Below, one piece after another: positions 1 to 8,984 of a stretch of 21,142 bases of DNA. The notes under the pieces are model-generated. The model saw only the letters and a list, made by a program, of their open reading frames with translations. It was not told where the DNA came from and searched no databases. The position numbers and the translations under genes are program-made. How positions within the stretch are numbered: position 1 is the first letter of the stretch; each line of letters opens with the position of its first letter. The DNA is from Rhexocercosporidium sp. MPI-PUGE-AT-0058 (taxonomy: Eukaryota; Ascomycota; Leotiomycetes; Helotiales), in NCBI GenBank assembly GCA_020746875.1, contig JAGTJL010000052.1, positions 1-21,142 on the forward strand, written 5' to 3'.

Positions 1-1172
1 TATATTAACTTTTAGTTAATTATAATAATAATAATATTATTTAAAAAACGTTTTTATTTTTATAAATTAAAAAATATATAAAAATTTAAAAAATTATTTT
101 AAAAATTATTTTAATTATAATAACTTTTCTTTTTATATTAATATAAAATATATTTATTTTTAAAAGTATATATTTTATAAAAATTAAATTTTAAATTAAA
201 AAGTATTTATTAAAAAGTATTTTTAAAAAATATATTATAAATTTATATTAATTTAAATTATAAATTAATTATATAAATAAAATTAAAATATAATTAAAAT
301 ATTATATAAAAATAATTAAATTATTATACGTTAAGGAATTTTTAAGAATTTAAAAGATATATTTATTAATTGCGCTTTATTATATTAATTTATATTAAAA
401 GTTAAGTATAATATATATATTTTACGTAATTATATTAATTTATTTTTATAATTTTTTTTAAAGTTAATATATTACTTTAAAGTATTAAATAAAAAAATAT
501 AAATAATTTTAAAAGTTAAGTTTAATAAAGCTTAAAGGTTTTATCAACGGCCTTTAGCCCTTAATATAAATTAATATAATAAGGCGTAATTAATAAATAC
601 GCCCGATATGCTTAAAAAAACTTTAGCGTATAATAATTTAATTATTTTTATATAATGCTTTAATTATACTTTAAAATTAAATATAAACTTTATTACGTTA
701 ATTAAATTATTAATTATTAAAAAACGTATTTATAAATCGTATAATTATTATAATTAATATTATAAATTAATTAATAATTTTATATTTTAATGCTTTTTAG
801 TTTAATTATAATTATTTTAATAATAATTATAAATACTATTATTTATATTATTTAAAAATATAAATTATTTAATTATTTTATTTTATTTATTTATTATATT
901 AAGTTTAATAAGTTTAATATTAATTTATAAGACTTAAATATTAATAATTATTAAAATTATATATTTAATTATATTATTATTAATGAATTCGAAACCTTAA
1001 ATAATATTAAATTATTAAAAAAATTTAATATATATTTTAATAAATATATTTTAAATATAATTTAAAAACCGAATAATTTTTAATTAATTTTATATATAAA
1101 AATATACGCTTTTATTAATACGTACTTTTTTATATTAAAATACTTTTTTATATATTTATTATAATTTATAAA
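1..1172. other. Extremely AT-rich RIP-degraded stretch without genes
   Basis: No reading frame of useful length is open on either strand. CA is absent and TG occurs once (371) in the first 540 bases, while CG is still present (for example near 48, 328, 373 and 425). This dinucleotide pattern is the classic trace of C-to-T change at CpA. A slightly less degraded patch at 540-610 keeps a few C and G runs. The stretch is probably old repeat DNA, but I cannot name the element. Confidence 0.7.
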
Positions 1173-1303
1173 TATAATAATTTAACTTAAAAAAATTAAT
1201 TAAAGAGTTATAAAAGTAACGCGAGTATAGCTTTTAAATATAAATAACCCTTTAATTAATAACTTAAGGCTTTTAAGTTTATATATACGACTAAGTCGTT
1301 ATA
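1173..1303. repeat. Left 131-bp direct repeat (LTR-like), more strongly RIP-mutated copy
   Basis: This copy matches 2404-2534 base for base apart from about 20 transitions. In 19 of these it carries T or A where the other copy has C or G. Close to its right end (1285-1303) lies a near-palindrome built on TACGACTAAGTCGT. Confidence 0.75.
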
Positions 1304-2403
1304 TTATCCCTTCTTTTTATAAAGTTAGCTTTTAACGTTTATTTTATATTTTTAATTTTATTTATATCTTTTTTACTTTTAATCTTACTTTTATTATAAT
1401 ATTCTTAAAGCTTTAATATATAAAGCTAACGTTTAACTTTAATATAGCTTTTAATTTTAATTATTAAGTTATTATAAAAATACTTTTTAACTTAATAATA
1501 ATAATCTTTATAATTTATATAATTTCTTTATTATTTTTAACGCTTTTATTATTTAAGAATTATATATAACTTATTATTAATTACATTTAGTCGCGTTTAT
1601 ATATTAATATACGTCTTTTTATTTAAATTAAAATTAACGTAATTAATTTTATTTAAGTAATTAATTTTTAAAAAATGTATTTATATAACTTTTATAAAGT
1701 CTTTAATATTAATATTTATATTATAGCGAGGGTATAAAGTATACGGCTTTTAAAAAGTTATAAAAAAAGTAAAGCTTTAAAAGTTAATATATTAAATAAA
1801 ATATATAAAGAGTTATATTTTACGTATACTTTAAAAGCTTATTTTTTATTTCTTATACTTTTATAAAAGAGTCGTATACTCGCACGAGCTAATCGAAGAT
1901 TATTTAATAATCTTAGGTTTTAATAAATTTAATAATTATTAATTAAAATAAGATAAGAGATTAAGCTTATAATTTTAAATTAAAGTAAACGTAATAAAAT
2001 TACGCGGTAAAATTATTAATTACTTTGCCGTCGATTATAAGTTTAATTTTAATTAAAAGCAGTTAAGTATTTTATTTAATAATATTATTATTAAATTTCT
2101 TTAACTTTAAAAGGTATAATTTAAGCCGTTATAAAAGACGTAAAAAGAGAATATTAATTTATTATTAAAAAGCTTAAACCTTTAATTATAATTATTAAAG
2201 TTATTAAATTAACGTAATTATTATTATAAAAAAAGTAAAAATTTTAAAAATATAAATAAAAATAAAAATTAAAATAAGACGCCGTAATATATTATTAAGG
2301 CAAAATAAAGAATTAAGTAAACTCGTATTATAATATAATATAGCGTATTGTATTGTATCGTAGCGTAACGTATTATAGCGCTTAGCTAAGGAATTAATTT
2401 TAA
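1304..2403. other. Interior of the LTR-like remnant, no coding frame visible
   Basis: Apart from the inverted repeat at 1726-1883 the interior is stop-ridden in all frames. A short run at 2338-2382 repeats GTATTGTATCGTAGCGTA-like words and is locally richer in CG than its surroundings. I see no reverse transcriptase, integrase or protease motif. Confidence 0.5.
1726..1883. repeat. 158-bp imperfect inverted repeat (MITE-like or fold-back)
   Basis: The left arm starts GCGAG at 1726 and runs through GTATACGGCTTTT. The right arm ends AAAAGAGTCGTATACTCGC at 1883. The arms pair imperfectly for about 70 bases around a centre near 1800. It lies inside the LTR-like remnant, so it may be a small nested insertion or part of that element's interior. 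Confidence 0.45.
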
Positions 2404-2534
2404 TATAACGGTTTAACTTAAAAAAATTAATTAAAGAGCTATAGAAGTGGCGCGAGTATGGCTTTTAAATATAAGTAACTCCTTAGTTAATAGCCTAAGG
2501 CTCTTAAGCTCACGTATACGACTAAGTCGTCATA
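2404..2534. repeat. Right 131-bp direct repeat (LTR-like), less mutated copy
   Basis: This is the better preserved partner of 1173-1303. It keeps GTGGCGCGAGTATGG where the left copy has GTAACGCGAGTATAG. The near-palindrome TACGACTAAGTCGT lies at its right end. Confidence 0.75.
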
Positions 2535-2903
2535 ATAAGTTTAAATTAATAATTTAATTAAGTTTTAAGCTTATTAAACTTATAATAATTTTTATTAGTT
2601 TAAGTTAAGATAATTTAGGAATTAATTTTAATTATTATTTATAAAGATGGCCTTAATTAAGTTAAGCCTTTTATTAAGTCTTATTAATATTAAGAATATA
2701 TATAAATAAAATAAAGTTTAAAATTATTAATAAAAACGTATATAATTAATATTTTTTATTATTTACGTAAAAGTGTTTTTTATTTAATTCTTACGATTTA
2801 AAAAATATCCGCTTATAAAAAAATTAAGGTTTTAAATATCTTTAATAAATTAAAAGGTTGTTTTTTAATTTATTATTAATTGCTTTAAGATTTTATTTAT
2901 AAT
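2535..2903. other. AT-rich intergenic stretch, nothing recognised
   Basis: Between the right LTR-like repeat and the 71-bp minisatellite I see neither an open frame nor a repeat. Base composition matches the rest of the first 3.5 kb. Confidence 0.6.
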
Positions 2904-3240
2904 ATAATAGAGCTCTTGTTATACTAGTTTAATATTATTATGACATTATTTTAATCATAATAAAATATATAGTTATGACAGCGTACTTGTCATACTAGTT
3001 TAATATTATTATGATATTATTTTAGTTATAATAAAATATACAGTTATGATAGCGCACTTGTTATACTAGTTTAATATTATTATGACATTATTTTAGTTAT
3101 AATAAAATATACAGTTATGATAGCGCATTTATTATACTAGTTTAATACTATTATGACATTATCTTAGTCATAATAAAATAAAATAATTATACCAGCGCAT
3201 TAAATTATTATGACATTATTTCAGTCATATTAAAATTATA
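2904..3240. repeat. 71-bp minisatellite, about 4.7 units, each with two hairpins
   Basis: The word ACTAG recurs at 2923, 2994, 3065 and 3136, an exact 71-bp period. A fifth, shortened unit follows at 3192-3240 with 14 bases missing (TGACATT at 3154 then 3211). Each unit contains two dyads: TTATGAC with GTCATAA around a 9-base loop, and TATGAC with GTCATA around AGCGTACTT. The array keeps CA and TG dinucleotides, so it is less RIP-mutated than the flanks. The sequence is non-coding. Confidence 0.85.
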
Positions 3241-3283
3241 TTATTATAGTATCATTTTTATTAATTAAATACTTAATTTGTTT

Positions 3284-3372
3284 ATAATAGAGCTCTTGTC
3301 GTAATAGTTTAATATTATTATAATATTATCTTTATTTTAAATAAAATAAAATATTTATAACAGCGCTTTTAT
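3284..3372. repeat. Detached, diverged copy of the 71-bp minisatellite unit
   Basis: ATAATAGAGCTCTTGT at 3284 repeats the start of the main array near 2904. It is followed by AGTTTAATATTATTAT and ends in CAGCGCTTTT. The hairpin arms have decayed here (TAATATTATC for TGACATTATT). It suggests the array once extended further right. Confidence 0.65.
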
Positions 3373-3565
3373 TTAATACTATTTTTATTATATAATACTT
3401 AATTCTTTAAGAACTTTAATTCTTTTTATAATATTAAATATTAAGTTATTTAATAATTACTTTACGCTTAATATAAATCTAAAATATCACTAGTACTAAT
3501 CGAAATAAATAAAAGTAATTTTATATAAGATTTATAATTTATTATACGTGCCTTATTTAACTTAT
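3373..3565. other. Composition boundary between AT-rich block and gene-remnant block
   Basis: From about 3540 rightward, G and C rise and CA/TG dinucleotides reappear. The short interval holds no gene, only the transition, with an ACTAGT palindrome at 3489-3494. Confidence 0.5.
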
Positions 3566-4310
3566 TTACTTGTTATTAATGTCGGCGAAACCTTTAAAAG
3601 GATTATTATCGTTACTGATTTTAATAACCTTTGTAATAGAAGTAATACTTTTAATAAGAGTGAAGCTCTTATTGCCTTTATCGTCCTTATTATTCTCTTC
3701 TTTTAAACCCTTTTCCTCTAAACCTTCTTCTTCTAAACCTTCTTCTTTTAAACTCTTTTCTTCTAAACCCTTTTCTTTTAAATTCTTTTCCTTTAAATCT
3801 TTTTCTTTTTTACTATTAATCTCTTTGTTTTAATTCTTACTTTCTTCTTTCAAATTCCTTTTATTCTGATTTTTATTATTATAATCTTCTATTTCAATGT
3901 CTTCGTTTACGTCTTTTAAGTCTTCTATCGCATCTATATCGATCTTGGTCTTAGTCTTAATCTTAGTCTCGGTCTCGGTCTTAGTACTTGATTTCTTAGT
4001 ATCTGATTTCTTATTACCCTTCTCTGGCTTATCCTTGATTTCTTTTTTTATATTTTTTATAAGGTCTTCCTTAAGAGTTAAAGAATCTAAGAAGGTCTTA
4101 TTAGGTGCGGGCTTATCGTTTTATTTTAACTTTAATATAAGAATATTATAATCGAAGAGAATCGAATTAATAATCGAAATCAAGGCCTGGTCGTAAATAG
4201 GTCGAACGGCGTTAAGAACTCTAACTTCAGCGGCGATACTAAAGATCTCGATTATCTTTTATACTTTAATGGTTTTTAAATTATATTAAGTTAATAAGTA
4301 TATAATTAAG
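3566..4310 (-). pseudogene. P1: RIP-degraded gene remnant with Lys/Glu-rich tail and pentapeptide repeats
   Basis: I do not recognise the family. On the minus strand one frame runs about 245 codons with only TAA interruptions in positions where CAA (Gln) is expected. The N-terminal part reads EIFSIAAEVRVLNAVRPIYD and continues DQALISIINSILFDYN. It is followed by a charged segment (KTETETKIKTKTKID), an acidic stretch (IEDLKDVNEDIEIED) and then 15-bp repeats giving GLEEK/GLKEK-type pentapeptides at 3696-3809. The end near 3566 is a TAA and could be native or mutated. No ATG can be trusted. The frame reaches rightward to PAL copy (a) at 4311. The opposite strand is also open here, but it encodes hydrophobic low-complexity sequence that mirrors the Lys/Glu codons. 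It could be a nuclear or coiled-coil protein, which is a guess from composition. Confidence 0.6.
3696..3809 (-). repeat. 15-bp coding tandem repeat, 7 units (pentapeptide GLEEK-like)
   Basis: AAAC/AAAT words recur at 3705, 3720, 3735, 3750, 3765, 3780 and 3795, an exact 15-bp period. Read on the minus strand the units are GLEEK, GLEEE, SLKEE and similar, in frame with P1. Confidence 0.85.
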
Positions 4311-4336
4311 TTTCGGTATATCGATATGCTAAAATA
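4311..4336. repeat. PAL copy (a), one half diverged
   Basis: The right half GATATGCTAAAAT matches the PAL consensus, while the left half has become TTTCGGTATATC. It lies between the P2 3' end and the P1 5' end. The 17-mer TAAGTTTCGGTATATCG (4307-4323) recurs with one change at 17586-17602. Confidence 0.6.
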
Positions 4337-4529
4337 CTTATAATTTAATAATTGTTTAAAGGATTAAAGCAAGGATTTTAAAGCCGAAGTTCTTAATTAG
4401 TAAAAATATAACTTAAGCTTCTTGAATGATGTTGTTTAATAAGTTACTTTTTGCTAGTATTTTAAGTTGCGCAGTAATAAAGTCTAAGATGAGAGTCTTT
4501 TAGCTACGGCTTTAAACCAAAATTAATTT

Positions 4530-5570
4530 ATTATTGGTAATATACTTTCTTAAAATCGGAATAAGACTGGATTAAATGCTATCAAGGCGCTGTTTGAAGA
4601 TGTGCTTGTTTACGAGAGAGACTAGATTTTCGATAATGTTAAGCTTGTCGACAGAAGTCTGGAACGATGTAAAAGCCGTGTAAAAGCCTCGGAGATTATT
4701 TAGAATATTAATATCTTTTGCAAGTCGCTGAGCCGTAATATGGACGGAGATTGGGTTCTCGCCTTCCTGGGACTCTCGATATGCTTTGATAATAGCTAAT
4801 GCGCGGGCTTTACTTTTTAAGTTGAAAACGGTTGTGAAAAATATCGCCGCGATATTATTAATCTTTTTAATAATGAACTTAGTTATGGCGGTAGAATTAT
4901 TCTTCGTAAAGTCGAACTCGGCGTTTTGTAAAGTTTTAATAAATTTAGCTTTTAGCTTTTGCATCTCTGAGCTTTGTAGGTTATTTGTGAGAGCGAATTG
5001 CTTAAGGGCTTTCTTCTTAGAAGGATTCGATTTAGTATTTTTGGAAGAGTAGGCTGAAGTAGTAATAGTTTTCGTAAACGTATTAGCGGAAGTGGCTGAG
5101 GTAGTAATGGTTTTAGTAGACTTGTCAGCGGAAGCGGCTAGTATAGCTGGGTCGGTGTGTGGTAGTAGGGAGAAGCTGGACTTGAGACCTTTTGGGTTAT
5201 ACTTTTTTTCAATTATAATAAGCTTATTTGCGTAAGATAATAGCTTATCTGGAACGGTAAGAAGTGTATTATTTTAAGTAGTTTCGATTGCTATGGCTTG
5301 CGAAGTCTTCTTAAAAACAAGTTAAAGAATCGGAGTAATATTAATATTTAATTTTACGGCGGCTCCGGTGAGGAAAGTTATCGTAAATCGGATCTTATTC
5401 TCGACGGTATCGCTATTATCTTTCGTTATAATCATTTGAAAGAGTATTTTAATAGCTTAAAAGAGTTAATTTAAGGTATAAGAACATGCGGTATTCGACT
5501 TACGAGCTTAAAAGTAGCTGCTACTCGTAAGGTAAGCGAGGTAATTAATATCTTATCTGAGGAATTTATA
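4530..5570 (-). pseudogene. P2: RIP-degraded gene remnant with Ser/Thr repeats
   Basis: Family not recognised. One minus-strand frame runs from about 5570 to 4530 and is uninterrupted from 5273 to 4575 (over 230 codons). The five or more other stops are all TAA at Gln-like positions. In order it reads NSDTVENKIRFTITFLTGAA, then NNTLLTVPDKLLSYANKL, a Ser/Thr-rich linker with two 14-residue repeats (TKTITTSATSAN), a basic patch (NPSKKKALKQ) and a helical region (ARALAIIKAYRESQEG, HITAQRLAKDINILNNLRG). The first ATG in the open part (4964) is internal and is probably not the start. The end at 4572 is TAA and readable sequence continues to about 4530. It lies between PAL copies (b) and (a). The order of Ser/Thr linker, basic patch and helical segment would fit a DNA- or RNA-binding protein, which is inference only. 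Confidence 0.65.
5052..5135 (-). repeat. 42-bp coding repeat, 2 units (14 residues) in P2
   Basis: GGCTGA at 5052 and 5094 and GCGGCT at 5134 mark a 42-bp period. Read on the minus strand each unit gives a TKTITTSA-like Ser/Thr-rich 14-mer in frame with P2. Confidence 0.7.
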
Positions 5571-5765
5571 ATTATATATAATATCTTTAATATACAGAAA
5601 GTATTTAATCTTAATATTATCGTCGAATATCTTTAAGAATATATAATAAGGAAGAGGAAAACGCGTAAAATATAAGGAAAAGTAATATATGAGAAGGAAG
5701 AGTTTTTGTTTTTTAAAAAAGTAATTATTATTATTTACTTAGGCCGTTATTAGATTATATTAGAT

Positions 5766-5791
5766 ATTTTAGTATAGCGATACGCTAAAAT
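5766..5791. repeat. PAL copy (b)
   Basis: ATTTTAGTATAGC is followed by GATACGCTAAAAT, a palindrome with few mismatches. Three bases beyond it lies CGCGCACGG (5795-5803), a 9-mer that recurs next to PAL copy (f). Copy (c) starts 71 bases downstream. Confidence 0.8.
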
Positions 5792-5836
5792 AACCGCGCA
5801 CGGACCAGCGCTTAGCCGCGGGGCTAGCCTTTTCGT
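5792..5836. other. GC-rich spacer between paired palindromes (b) and (c)
   Basis: About two thirds of the 45 bases are G or C, in strong contrast to the surroundings. It carries CGCGCACGG, GCGCTTAGCCGCGG and GGCTAGCC. The central part can fold (GGCTAGCC is itself palindromic). It appears protected from, or younger than, the mutation that affected its flanks. Confidence 0.6.
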
Positions 5837-5862
5837 ATTTTAGCATCTCGGTATACTAAAAT
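5837..5862. repeat. PAL copy (c)
   Basis: ATTTTAGCATCTC is followed by GGTATACTAAAAT. It retains CA in the left arm, hinting that the ancestral arm was TTTTAGCATACC before RIP. It sits just past the P3 3' end. Confidence 0.8.
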
Positions 5863-5959
5863 ATTTTCCTTTTAAATAATTTCCTTTTTACTTTATAATT
5901 ATTAATTTTACTTTTATAATATTATCGCGCCGCGAACTTACCTTTTAAGGCGCTCTTAA

Positions 5960-6560
5960 TTCAAGTTTTTCTTTAAGCGTTAATTCCGAACTTATAATAC
6001 GTAGCTTAAGAGAGTTATTACAAGAGGTCAGTTCTTATCCGTATAGTATATATCTGTACGCTAATAATACTTAAGTTCAGAAGCCTTATTGAGAAAATCG
6101 TTGCTTACGGCGCCGAGAATATTATAAAATTATTCCGGATTATATTTGAAAGTACGTGAATTCTTTACTTTTTATTTAAGTGCTTTTTGATAATTTATAT
6201 AATTACTTTCGGCTTATTAATCGCTAGCAAACCTGCTATCGAATCACTTACGAGCGCTTTATTATTCTTTAGTCTTATTAATGCATTAAGTATTCCTTTG
6301 CGACTTCTTAGATTATTATTTAGTATTTTATTTGTTATTAGATTTAAGTATATTTTGTATATATTTTCTCTTTGTCTGGTCGGGATATCTGCTGACTTCC
6401 TAATCTTTATAAGCCGTAATAGAAGTATCCTCGGATCGCTTCTTACGTAATATCTTATTACTAAGAGCGAGATAAGCGATAATAAGAAGGATATTCTATA
6501 CTTAAATATTACTTTCTTTAGATAGATTTAGGGAGTTTATTATAAGGGGAAGAATAGTAA
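5960..6560 (-). pseudogene. P3: RIP-degraded gene remnant, unrecognised
   Basis: The minus strand is open for about 200 codons, with interruptions that are all TAA. It reads LLVIRYYVRSDPRILLLRLI, then KIRKSADIPTRQRENIYKIY, RSRKGILNALIRLKNNKALV and SDSIAGLLAINKPKVII. Beyond a TAA it continues RIHVLSNIIRNNFIIFSAP. Basic residues are frequent and spaced as in helical proteins, but no catalytic signature is visible. Both ends are uncertain. The 3' end faces PAL pair (b)/(c), and the 5' end faces PAL (d) and the 38-bp minisatellite. P4 starts beyond these on the other strand, so P3 and P4 are divergent. Confidence 0.55.
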
Positions 6561-6831
6561 GGGATTTGTAAGCCGTCGAAAGTAATAAGATAAAAGAGCT
6601 AGTAGTCGAAGCGATAGAAGAAATAGAAATAAATTCAAATATATAAATGCTTATCTTGAACTTACTGTTGTGATAAAATATCCTTTCTTATAAGAGATTT
6701 CAGCTTGCTGATTTTATGTAATCTGATTTTGGACGTAACTGCCGATAGCCCGGCTTTGTAATAAGAAAATAATTATTAATTTAGTAGTTTATACGTTAGT
6801 AAAATAATCGTAATTAGTTTAGCGCCTTAAT

Positions 6832-6857
6832 ATTTTAATATATTAATATGCTAAAAT
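6832..6857. repeat. PAL copy (d)
   Basis: ATTTTAATATATT is followed by AATATGCTAAAAT. It lies between the divergent remnants P3 and P4, about 70 bases left of the 38-bp minisatellite. Confidence 0.75.
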
Positions 6858-6927
6858 ATTTAGACCGCGAACTCTTAAATATTCTCCGTTACTCTTTTTA
6901 ATAACAGAAAGCTAATTATAAAAATAT

Positions 6928-7168
6928 TAAGTCGAGGACTTAATCGCCGGAAGATAGTTATAAGTTTAGTCGAGGACTGATAATAAGAATATAATTATAA
7001 GTTTGGCTATGGATAACAGAGAAATAATCATAGGCTTAGTCGAGGACTTAATAATAAAGAAATAGTTATAAGCTCGGCTAAGGACTTGATAATAAAGAAA
7101 TAATTATAAGCTGAATTAGAGACTTGATAATAAAGAAATAATTATAAGCTAAGTTGGACTTAATAACC
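6928..7168. repeat. 38-bp minisatellite, about six to seven units
   Basis: GTCGAGGACT or close variants recur at about 6931, 6969, 7006, 7039, 7077, 7115 and 7153, a period of roughly 38. Each unit reads GTCGAGGACTTGATAATAAA and continues GAAATAATTATAAGCT. The period is not a multiple of three and no frame is open, so the array is non-coding. It occupies the space between the divergent remnants P3 and P4. Confidence 0.8.
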
Positions 7169-7399
7169 TGTTCTTGCTTACTTTTATAAGGATTTTTTTC
7201 TTGCTATTTTAATAAATATGAATATAAGAATTATTATATAATACCTGAATACGCTTCTCCTTTCGAATTATTCTTTTACGATTTTTAACCTTTTTTACTC
7301 GTTTACTTTAATATATATTAATAAGTCTAACGCGAATTTTTTTATTTTTACGTACTTATGGAATCCTTACTTAATACTTTTAATTTAGCTATTGAGTTT
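7169..7399. other. Intergenic stretch upstream of P4
   Basis: No repeat or open frame could be read with confidence. It may contain the P4 promoter and 5' end, since the P4 frame has no obvious start codon. Confidence 0.4.
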
Positions 7400-8605
7400 T
7401 ATATTATTATAATAAACGTATCTTAATCCGCCGGTTCGTGCAACGGTGTTAAGAAGGGTGATAAAATGATTATTATGGATAGAAAAGACCGCCCCGAAGT
7501 ATATATAGCGAGTCTAATAGGTCGAAAGATTTCCGTTATTATTAACTCGGGGAAATATTATATTAATAAGGTCGAAATAGCTATTGCTAAGGCTGCTTAA
7601 GGCTTAGTAATCCCGAATAGCAAGAGTTATTAATGGTCGGTCGAGGATTATAAATATCTTTTCGGGGTCCGGCTTATTTATTTTGTATTTATTATAGCGA
7701 GGGATCTTCTTATTAACGCCCGACTTGTCTGGATAAGATTGAAATATAATCCGTAATTAATTTGCAAATATTGAAGCTTTACTTATTTTTTAATAAATAT
7801 CCCCGCGGAATTAGATGCCGTTGCTATTACTACTTCTGATTTCTCTTTTATATAGCTTCCAGAATTATTAATTATTTCTATAATATTATATTGCGAAGAC
7901 TTAAGTTGCGTTGTATTAAAGCGCAGAAAAGATAAGAGCTTTTTATATTCCTATAGTATTTTGAAATGCTTTAATAGCGTACTTTTCTGGGTTTATATTA
8001 ATTAAGCTTTAACGTAATATATCTCGTAGAGCTATTTTTTCTTTCGGATCTAAGTAGCTTTAAAGTTTTCTGATAATAGTTATAACCGTTTAAGAAAGGA
8101 CGCCGAATGGGGTAGTGCTGCGTAAGAAGTTGGCGGCGATTTAATCGGCTTGAGTCTGACTTATATTAAGATATAATAGCAGAATTAAAATAAAATCTAA
8201 TATATAAGAATTATTCTCTTAAACTAGACCTCTCTCGAGGCGTCGAACCTGATCTTATATAATTTATTGCTAAGTCTTATTTATTAGATATAATATTATA
8301 ATCAGGATATCCGGAAACTTAAGGAATATAATATTCTTACTTCTTAAGCGCATAGGAATTAAAGAAGAGCGTAATATAAAAGATTTACGGTCGTTGGCGG
8401 CTGCGGCGTAAGCCTGGATTTCAAATAGCGAGGCTCTAATTAATTAGATGATATCGGCGCTCGCGGGGAAAATGCCGTCTAGAAACTCTTAAATAAGGCT
8501 AGTTGCTATTAGCAGATCTTATAAAGAGGGGCTAGAAGTTTACTTGCCGGTCGGGGTAATAATTAAATTATCTTATAGTATTTAAAAGATCTTAAGATAA
8601 AGTAA
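7400..8605 (+). pseudogene. P4: RIP-degraded gene remnant, unrecognised, about 400 codons
   Basis: A single plus-strand register (codons starting at 7439) is readable from about 7400 to 8600 with no frameshift. Interruptions are TAA, TAG and TGA reachable from CAA, CAG and TGG. It reads KKGDKMIIMDRKDRPEVYIA, then SLIGRKISVIINSGKYYINK, WSVEDYKYLFGVRLIYF and ARDLLINARLVWIRLKYNP, then INIPAELDAVAITTSDFSFI and CEDLSCVVLKRRKDKSF. The distal part is GVSLDF, DDIGARGENAV and GARSLLAGRGNN. The last quarter has more stops. A Cys/Lys/Arg-rich opening (CNGVKKGD...RKDRPEVYIASLIGRK) faintly recalls a zinc-binding domain, but too few cysteines remain to say so. Its 3' end abuts PAL pair (e)/(f), facing the end of P5. 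Confidence 0.65.
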
Positions 8606-8687
8606 ATATATTTATTATAAATAATTTCTCAAGGAATGCGTAGTAAAGGAAATATCGGCGAAGATCGGAATTATAAAAAATACGAAT

Positions 8688-8713
8688 ATTTTAGTATATT
8701 AGTATATTAAAAT
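8688..8713. repeat. PAL copy (e)
   Basis: ATTTTAGTATATT is followed by AGTATATTAAAAT. It lies about 80 bases beyond the readable end of P4, and copy (f) begins 69 bases further. Confidence 0.8.
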
Positions 8714-8756
8714 AATACTTTTCTAAGTTGCTAAGCCACCGAGCGAGTTGCTTAGT

Positions 8757-8782
8757 ATTTTAATATATCGGTATATTAAAAA
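8757..8782. repeat. PAL copy (f)
   Basis: ATTTTAATATATC is followed by GGTATATTAAAAA. Four bases beyond it is CGCGCACGG (8787-8795), the same 9-mer found three bases beyond copy (b). The spacer between (e) and (f) carries CTAAGCCACC and GCTTAG, able to form a hairpin. Confidence 0.8.
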
Positions 8783-8984
8783 TATACGCGCACGGTTTAT
8801 CGCGTAAAATAAATTAATAACTTTAAAAAGCTTCTTTTTTATTTCTTTAGAAATAATACTAAACTCTAGCTCGACGCATTATGCGATCACGAACTAGTAA
8901 TATAGAATAAGTATTAAAAGCAGAGAAAAAGAGAGCACGAGTAAGTTTCTTAATAACTTTCTGTAATTTATATTAACTTTTCCA

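Larger units (their letters stand above)
1173..2534. mobile_element. Small LTR-retrotransposon-like remnant with 131-bp direct terminal repeats
   Basis: Two 131-bp direct repeats bound a 1100-bp interior. They align without gaps and differ at about 20 sites, all transitions. The ends read TATAA...TYATA, which fits a TG...CA terminus after RIP. The flanking 5-mers ATAAA (1168-1172) and ATAAG (2535-2539) could be a target-site duplication with one G-to-A change. I could read no gag or pol frame in the interior, so this is either a non-autonomous element or one degraded past recognition. Short LTRs are known from small non-autonomous LTR elements. A tandemly duplicated segment of another kind remains possible. 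Confidence 0.5.

Noticed and set aside
1..3540. Mitochondrial DNA or a mitochondrial insertion, suggested by AT richness
   Set aside because: There are no tRNAs, rRNAs or respiratory genes, and the selective loss of CA/TG with transition-only repeat differences fits RIP in nuclear DNA better.
3570..4151. Open plus-strand frames rich in Leu, Ser and Phe
   Set aside because: They are the antisense mirror of the Lys/Glu-rich minus-strand P1. The hydrophobic low complexity comes from complementing AAG and GAA codons.
4572..4964. Intact 130-residue gene starting at the ATG at 4964
   Set aside because: The same frame is open upstream to 5273 with protein-like sequence, and the stop is a RIP-type TAA, so this is an internal piece of P2.
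2904..7168. Possible CRISPR arrays (71-bp and 38-bp regular repeats)
   Set aside because: Units are contiguous with no unique spacers, no cas-like genes are present, and the mutation pattern is that of a fungal genome.
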